Positions 60,530-64,000 of a DNA stretch of 64,000 nt are shown one piece after another. The translations under genes and the position numbers were made by a program. The notes under the pieces are model-generated. The model saw nothing but the letters and a program-made list of their open reading frames with translations, did not search any database and had not been told where the DNA came from. Origin of the DNA: RFPW01 sp040401595 (GTDB lineage Bacteria > Pseudomonadota > Gammaproteobacteria > Burkholderiales > Burkholderiaceae_E); assembly GCA_040401595.1 (NCBI GenBank), contig JBBAOE010000003.1, forward strand, positions 153,817 to 217,816, given 5' to 3'. Each line of letters opens with the position of its first letter. Within the stretch, counting starts at the first letter, position 1.

Positions 60530-61792
60530 ATGACCTTCGACATCGTTCTGTTTGGCGCAACTGGATATACCGGCCGCCTTGTCGCTGAAACAATTCAGTC
60601 TCTTGATACGGCCGCGCAGCCCCTGCGCTGGGCCATGGCTGGGCGTAGTCTCGAAAAACTCAAGACCGTTCGGGCCGCCATCGGTGCGCCCGATGCTCTG
60701 CCCTTGCTTGTTGCGGAGGCGACCGATTCAGTGGCGATTCGGCAACTGGTCAGGCAGACCCGGTTGGTGATTTCGACGGTTGGGCCCTATCAGCGATATG
60801 GCGACGTGCTGGTCGAAGCCTGTGCCCGCGAGGGGACGGACTATGTGGACCTGTGTGGGGAATCGAACTGGATGGCCCGCAAAATTCGGCAACTGGCCGA
60901 CGCGGCGAACGTCAGCGGCGCACGGATTGTCTTTTCCTGTGGGTTCGATTCAGTGCCCTTTGATCTCGGGGTGGTGTTTTTGCAGACCGAGGCGCAGCGC
61001 CGGTTCGGCCAACCGCTGGCAGAGGTGCTGGGTCTCATGCGGGTCATGAAGGGAGGCTTTTCGGGTGGAACGATGGCGAGTGCGTTGGCGACCATCGAAG
61101 CCAGCGCGCGCGAGCCAGGACTGGCAGCCGTGATGGAGGATCCTTTTGCGCTCACGCCCGGCTTCCAAGGCCCGATCCAACCGGAGGGGGGAAGTCCCAA
61201 ATTTCTCGAATCCATCGGTGTCTGGTCCGGTCCATTTGTGATGGCGCCGATCAATACCAAGAACGTGCACCGGACCAACGCTCTCCTCAACCATGCCTGG
61301 GGCCGGGGCTTCACCTATGAGGAGCGCATGCTGGCTGGCAAGGGCGAAACGGGTAGACGCCGGGCGTTGAGGATGGCCCGCAATGCCCGTTGGCAAAACC
61401 GCGTGCTCACCTGGCCGACAGCGCGATGGTGCTTACAGCGTTGGGTGTTACCCAAGCCTGGTGAAGGGCCTAGCGCCCAGCAGCGTGAACGTGGGCATTT
61501 TGAAATCCTGTTTGTGGGTCGGACTGGCAGTTTGACTGAAGGGGCTTGGGGGGCTGGGCCACTAGGGATGGTGCAGACTCTTGGCGCCGTGGTGACGGGA
61601 GACCGGGACCCTGGGTACGGTTGCACCGCGAGGATGATTGTCCAAAGTGCCTTGTGCTTGTTGCACGAAGCGGATCGATCGGTCACGCAGGGTGGTGTCT
61701 GGACTCCAGGCGCAGCAATGGGCATGTTGCTCGTTCAACGCCTGCGCCAACATGCCGGGCTGACGTTCGAGATCGAATCGGCCACTGCTTGA
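60530..61792 (+). CDS. Saccharopine dehydrogenase-family / trans-acting enoyl reductase-like protein
   Basis: 420 residues from MTFDIVLFGATGYTGRLVAE. The Rossmann motif GATGYTG, STVGPYQRYGDVLVEACAREGTDYVDLCGE and IVFSCGFDSVPFDLG are hallmarks of the group that includes mycobacterial trans-acting enoyl reductase and eukaryotic SCCPDH. The group acts on lipids rather than saccharopine. An earlier frame from 60401 lies in the divergent promoter. Confidence 0.85.
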   Translation: MTFDIVLFGATGYTGRLVAETIQSLDTAAQPLRWAMAGRSLEKLKTVRAAIGAPDALPLLVAEATDSVAIRQLVRQTRLVISTVGPYQRYGDVLVEACAREGTDYVDLCGESNWMARKIRQLADAANVSGARIVFSCGFDSVPFDLGVVFLQTEAQRRFGQPLAEVLGLMRVMKGGFSGGTMASALATIEASAREPGLAAVMEDPFALTPGFQGPIQPEGGSPKFLESIGVWSGPFVMAPINTKNVHRTNALLNHAWGRGFTYEERMLAGKGETGRRRALRMARNARWQNRVLTWPTARWCLQRWVLPKPGEGPSAQQRERGHFEILFVGRTGSLTEGAWGAGPLGMVQTLGAVVTGDRDPGYGCTARMIVQSALCLLHEADRSVTQGGVWTPGAAMGMLLVQRLRQHAGLTFEIESATA

Positions 61793-61847
61793 CCCAGCCG
61801 TGCCTTGGGTTGGATGGCTGCGCGAGCCTGATGGTGACGCCAGCGAT

Positions 61848-62297
61848 CTATGGCCGTGGGTGTTGGCGCAGCGCAAGTGCCAGAAAAACGAGCCCAAGTC
61901 CAAGAACGGCATAGGTCCCGTATGCCCCGGGCGGGGGAGCATCCAGGACCAGGGGCTTGAGCCGCCCGGCCAGCAGCCTGAGGAGCTGTTCGAGGACGAT
62001 GATGGCAAGCATCCCCGGCACCAGAAAGCGGTAGCGCAGGATGACCACCCACTGAAGACAGGCCAGCACCAGTTGACTGGCGCCCCACTGGCCAAAGAGC
62101 GCCACGATATTGGGTCCACCCGCCACATCAAGCGCAATGCCTGCGATGGTGTGGGCGCCACCATCAGGGGCGATCAGGTGGACGAGACTGCGGGCGGTGC
62201 TCATCACAGTCGCCAAAGTCAGGAACCCGAGCGACCATCGCGACCCTGCGTAACGGTTTTCCGTGCGGGGTAATAGCCGGTCAATCATCGGTGGCAC
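61848..62297 (-). CDS. Small hypothetical membrane protein
   Basis: 149 residues with four likely membrane helices (about 24-42, 66-88, 92-112, 124-143) and a cytoplasmic N-terminus. No known family was recognised. It starts 39 bases after the GST-ACBP gene on the same strand, so it is probably in that transcript. Confidence 0.65.
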   Translation of the reverse strand: MPPMIDRLLPRTENRYAGSRWSLGFLTLATVMSTARSLVHLIAPDGGAHTIAGIALDVAGGPNIVALFGQWGASQLVLACLQWVVILRYRFLVPGMLAIIVLEQLLRLLAGRLKPLVLDAPPPGAYGTYAVLGLGLVFLALALRQHPRP

Positions 62298-62336
62298 CGC
62301 AGCACTTGAGATTCAGATTGATCGATGAGGGACGCA

Positions 62337-63848
62337 TCAGTCCTGCAACGATTCAACCAGGGCGATATACGCTTTTTTGGCATCGTCTTGAGACATGCCA
62401 TGATTCTCTGCCCATGCCTTGTGCTTGAACATGCCGATCATGTCGTCCGGGCCCTCTTCCGGCGCATCGCCGACGCTACCCTGTTTGAACAGCGCATAGA
62501 GTTTGAGCATGGTGGCATTGTCCGGACGGTTGGACATGGTCTTGGAGTTGGCAACGGCGGTCTGGAAGTTGTGATCAAGATCGGACATGATGATTTCCTT
62601 TGGGATGGTTGGCGGGGCGAAAGAAACGGTTTGGGTATCAGGCCCCCAGACTTCGCTGTAGCCTTGACGTAGAACGCGGCGTCGGCAGCGTAAATCGAGC
62701 ACTTCTTCGAGGCCAGTCGCTTGGAGCAGCGCGCGCAACCGGGCATTCTGAGCACTGTCAAGGCTGCTGGCAGCGTCCTGCACCCGTTGCAGGAGCAACA
62801 GTCGATAGGGCATGACCATGACATCGACCGAAACATCCCGCCATCGCATGGATGTCACGCCGATCCAGCGGACACTGGGTTTTTTGACGCCGCTGGTTCC
62901 CGCGGGCAGCTCAAGACGGTCGGCCAGCCAGGCGTTGGCGTAAGCAACATAAGCCCGAATTTCCGGTAAGTAGTCTTGAGCAATCACTGCGAGCAAGGGG
63001 GCGAGCGATTCCGGTTCGATCCACTGTGGGGCCTGGCCAAGGTATTCCCCTGCGTCGTCATCTGGGGCATTCATCCGCTCAATCCAGCGCCAAACCCGGG
63101 GCGCGATCTGCTTGAGCATCACGCTGGGGTAGGGATCCCGACCCAGGTGAGCGTGCAGGGGGCCGAGCAGCCCGTAGTCGCCATGACTGGGAGTCGTTCC
63201 GAAAAGATAGGGTGTTGTCGCGAGATGCTGGTCAAAACGAGACAGGAACTCTTGGGTTGACTGTTCGATCAGTGGGATCGTTTCGGCATTGACACCAAAG
63301 GCTTTGGTCGCGGCACGCATTCTGGAACTGGAGAAGTCGAACGTCTCTGCCTGCTCGGTCGCTGAAGCCCCCGGCGCCAGGGAACTGATGAAGTCGCGGC
63401 GCAGGAACGCCAGATTGTCGGCATCGAAATTCCAACGGTAGTGCATTGCCGGTCGCACCAGGCCTTCACTGCCGAAGAGTTCGAACAGGTGAGCCAATAC
63501 CCTCATCAGAGGGTCCGGTGGCACAGCGCTGGGACCCCGTGCGCCAAGCCTGGCCGGCTGGTGACCGGTCACGCCCGTTTCAAGCCCGTCAACGGTGCCT
63601 GGTGGCACAGTTTCCCGCAGGGACTCCAGGTAATCGATGATCATCGATCCGTCCTGAACGAGCGCACCCGCCGGCGTCTGCAATACCGGGATGATCCACC
63701 GGCCGATCGTCGGCACGACCTGTTCGCGAAATTGGGGATGACCAGTTGAACGTTCTTCAAACGGGATTCGTTGCTTTCTCAAGTATGAACGAACCTTCGC
63801 CGTGTAAAGGGACGCAGGCATTCCGTACAGAATGTAGTCGGTTGTCAT
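62337..63848 (-). CDS. GST-like protein fused to an acyl-CoA-binding protein
   Basis: 503 residues. Residues 1-402 are a paralogue of the GST-like protein at 52083, ending SEVWG where that protein stops. An 18-residue linker leads to Met421, where a complete acyl-CoA-binding protein begins (MSDLDHNFQTAVANSKTMS; GMFKHKAWAENHGMSQDDAKKAYIALVE). The linker contains an AAGGA ribosome site 7 bases before Met421 (62588), as if ACBP had been a separate gene. Adding one G to the GGGGG run at VWG would give VWGA then TGA. The fusion may thus be real or caused by a one-base error. Both domains are well preserved. Confidence 0.83.
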   Translation of the reverse strand: MTTDYILYGMPASLYTAKVRSYLRKQRIPFEERSTGHPQFREQVVPTIGRWIIPVLQTPAGALVQDGSMIIDYLESLRETVPPGTVDGLETGVTGHQPARLGARGPSAVPPDPLMRVLAHLFELFGSEGLVRPAMHYRWNFDADNLAFLRRDFISSLAPGASATEQAETFDFSSSRMRAATKAFGVNAETIPLIEQSTQEFLSRFDQHLATTPYLFGTTPSHGDYGLLGPLHAHLGRDPYPSVMLKQIAPRVWRWIERMNAPDDDAGEYLGQAPQWIEPESLAPLLAVIAQDYLPEIRAYVAYANAWLADRLELPAGTSGVKKPSVRWIGVTSMRWRDVSVDVMVMPYRLLLLQRVQDAASSLDSAQNARLRALLQATGLEEVLDLRCRRRVLRQGYSEVWGPDTQTVSFAPPTIPKEIIMSDLDHNFQTAVANSKTMSNRPDNATMLKLYALFKQGSVGDAPEEGPDDMIGMFKHKAWAENHGMSQDDAKKAYIALVESLQD

Positions 63849-63890
63849 GCTGATGGTTGTTGTGGCTGGCTCGACGCTTTGATCAATCGT

Positions 63891-64000
63891 CTAGTTCCCG
63901 TAATAAACATAGGCATCTTCCGGTGAGGGCTTGGCTTTCATGGTTTTGTCGATCGGGATGGCGCCTGCGCCCATGGAGGGCCAGATGGGTTTGCGCTGGG
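63891..64000 (-). CDS. C-terminal end of an unidentified gene (cut by window edge)
   Basis: Thirty-five residues are open to the window edge and end in KPSPEDAYVYYGN before TAG. Too short to assign. It precedes the GST-ACBP gene by 42 bases on the same strand and may be its operon partner. Confidence 0.5.
   Translation of the reverse strand, partial: QRKPIWPSMGAGAIPIDKTMKAKPSPEDAYVYYGN

Noticed and set aside
1..64000. tRNA, rRNA or insertion sequence genes
   Set aside because: No cloverleaf, ribosomal segment, transposase or terminal inverted repeat was recognised by eye; a dedicated search was not possible.

Overview
The window is a high-GC proteobacterial chromosome segment (or metagenomic scaffold). 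The gene families point to a betaproteobacterium, most likely Burkholderiales: Bug/TctC-type periplasmic receptors, a Liv-type transporter beside acyl-CoA dehydrogenases, YaeQ, NnrU, and a cox-type molybdenum hydroxylase cluster. This placement is inference from gene content; no rRNA or other marker is present. The scaffold contains one run of 100 N (50190-50289) inside a tandem repeat. TTG and GTG starts with good Shine-Dalgarno sites are common.

Layout. 1-4.3 kb: the end of a membrane-anchored spermidine-synthase-like protein (cut by the window edge), a secreted PHP-domain protein and a small lipoprotein. 4.6-11.7 kb: a complete coxSLM-DEF cluster, a molybdenum hydroxylase of the form II CO-dehydrogenase-like type with its maturation proteins. 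11.7-14.4 kb: a SLAC1/TehA-like channel, a ketopantoate-reductase-like enzyme and a CBS-domain protein. 14.4-25.8 kb: a lipid/acyl-CoA catabolic block. A five-gene minus-strand operon carries two PimC/PimD-like acyl-CoA dehydrogenases, a histidine-phosphatase/APH-kinase fusion, an ACAD10/11-like dehydrogenase and an aldehyde dehydrogenase. Next to it are an SDR plus acyl-CoA ligase and, divergently, an MDR plus MaoC hydratase. 25.8-30.9 kb: a full branched-chain-type ABC importer (LivKHMGF), probably the uptake system for the substrate of this block.

31-40.7 kb: a minus-strand series of mixed redox enzymes (SAF-domain oxidoreductase, ectoine-hydroxylase-like dioxygenase, NnrU, HCCA isomerase-like, two SDRs, an MDR), amino-acid enzymes (ArgE-like, ornithine-cyclodeaminase-like), and an SdpR/SdpI-like repressor-membrane protein pair. 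40.7-45.9 kb: a divergent operon in which TldD and TldE are separated by an HpaI-type aldolase and an 8-oxoguanine-deaminase-like amidohydrolase. 45.9-50 kb: a Bug receptor, YaeQ and a secreted prolyl oligopeptidase. 50.3-53.2 kb: an MDR, a membrane protein and a large GST-like protein behind the gapped repeat. 53.3-64 kb: a nucleoside deaminase and an Mpo1-like protein, a LysR regulator with a truncated Bug receptor, a nitroreductase divergent from a TetR-haloalkane dehalogenase-DUF1330 unit, an acyl-CoA ligase, a saccharopine-dehydrogenase-like protein, a small membrane protein, a GST-ACBP fusion and the tail of an unidentified gene.

The most interesting signals are these. (i) A kinase/phosphatase pair embedded among acyl-CoA dehydrogenases resembles a 4-hydroxyacyl-CoA phosphorylation/elimination route. 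(ii) Two gene fusions (17.3-19.3 kb and 62.3-63.8 kb) both hinge on one base in a short G run, so they are either real fusions or indel artefacts. (iii) The TldD/E pair is interrupted by two metabolic enzymes and sits opposite an SdpRI-like pair, sharing a palindromic operator. (iv) A VNTR carries the Shine-Dalgarno site of the downstream gene.
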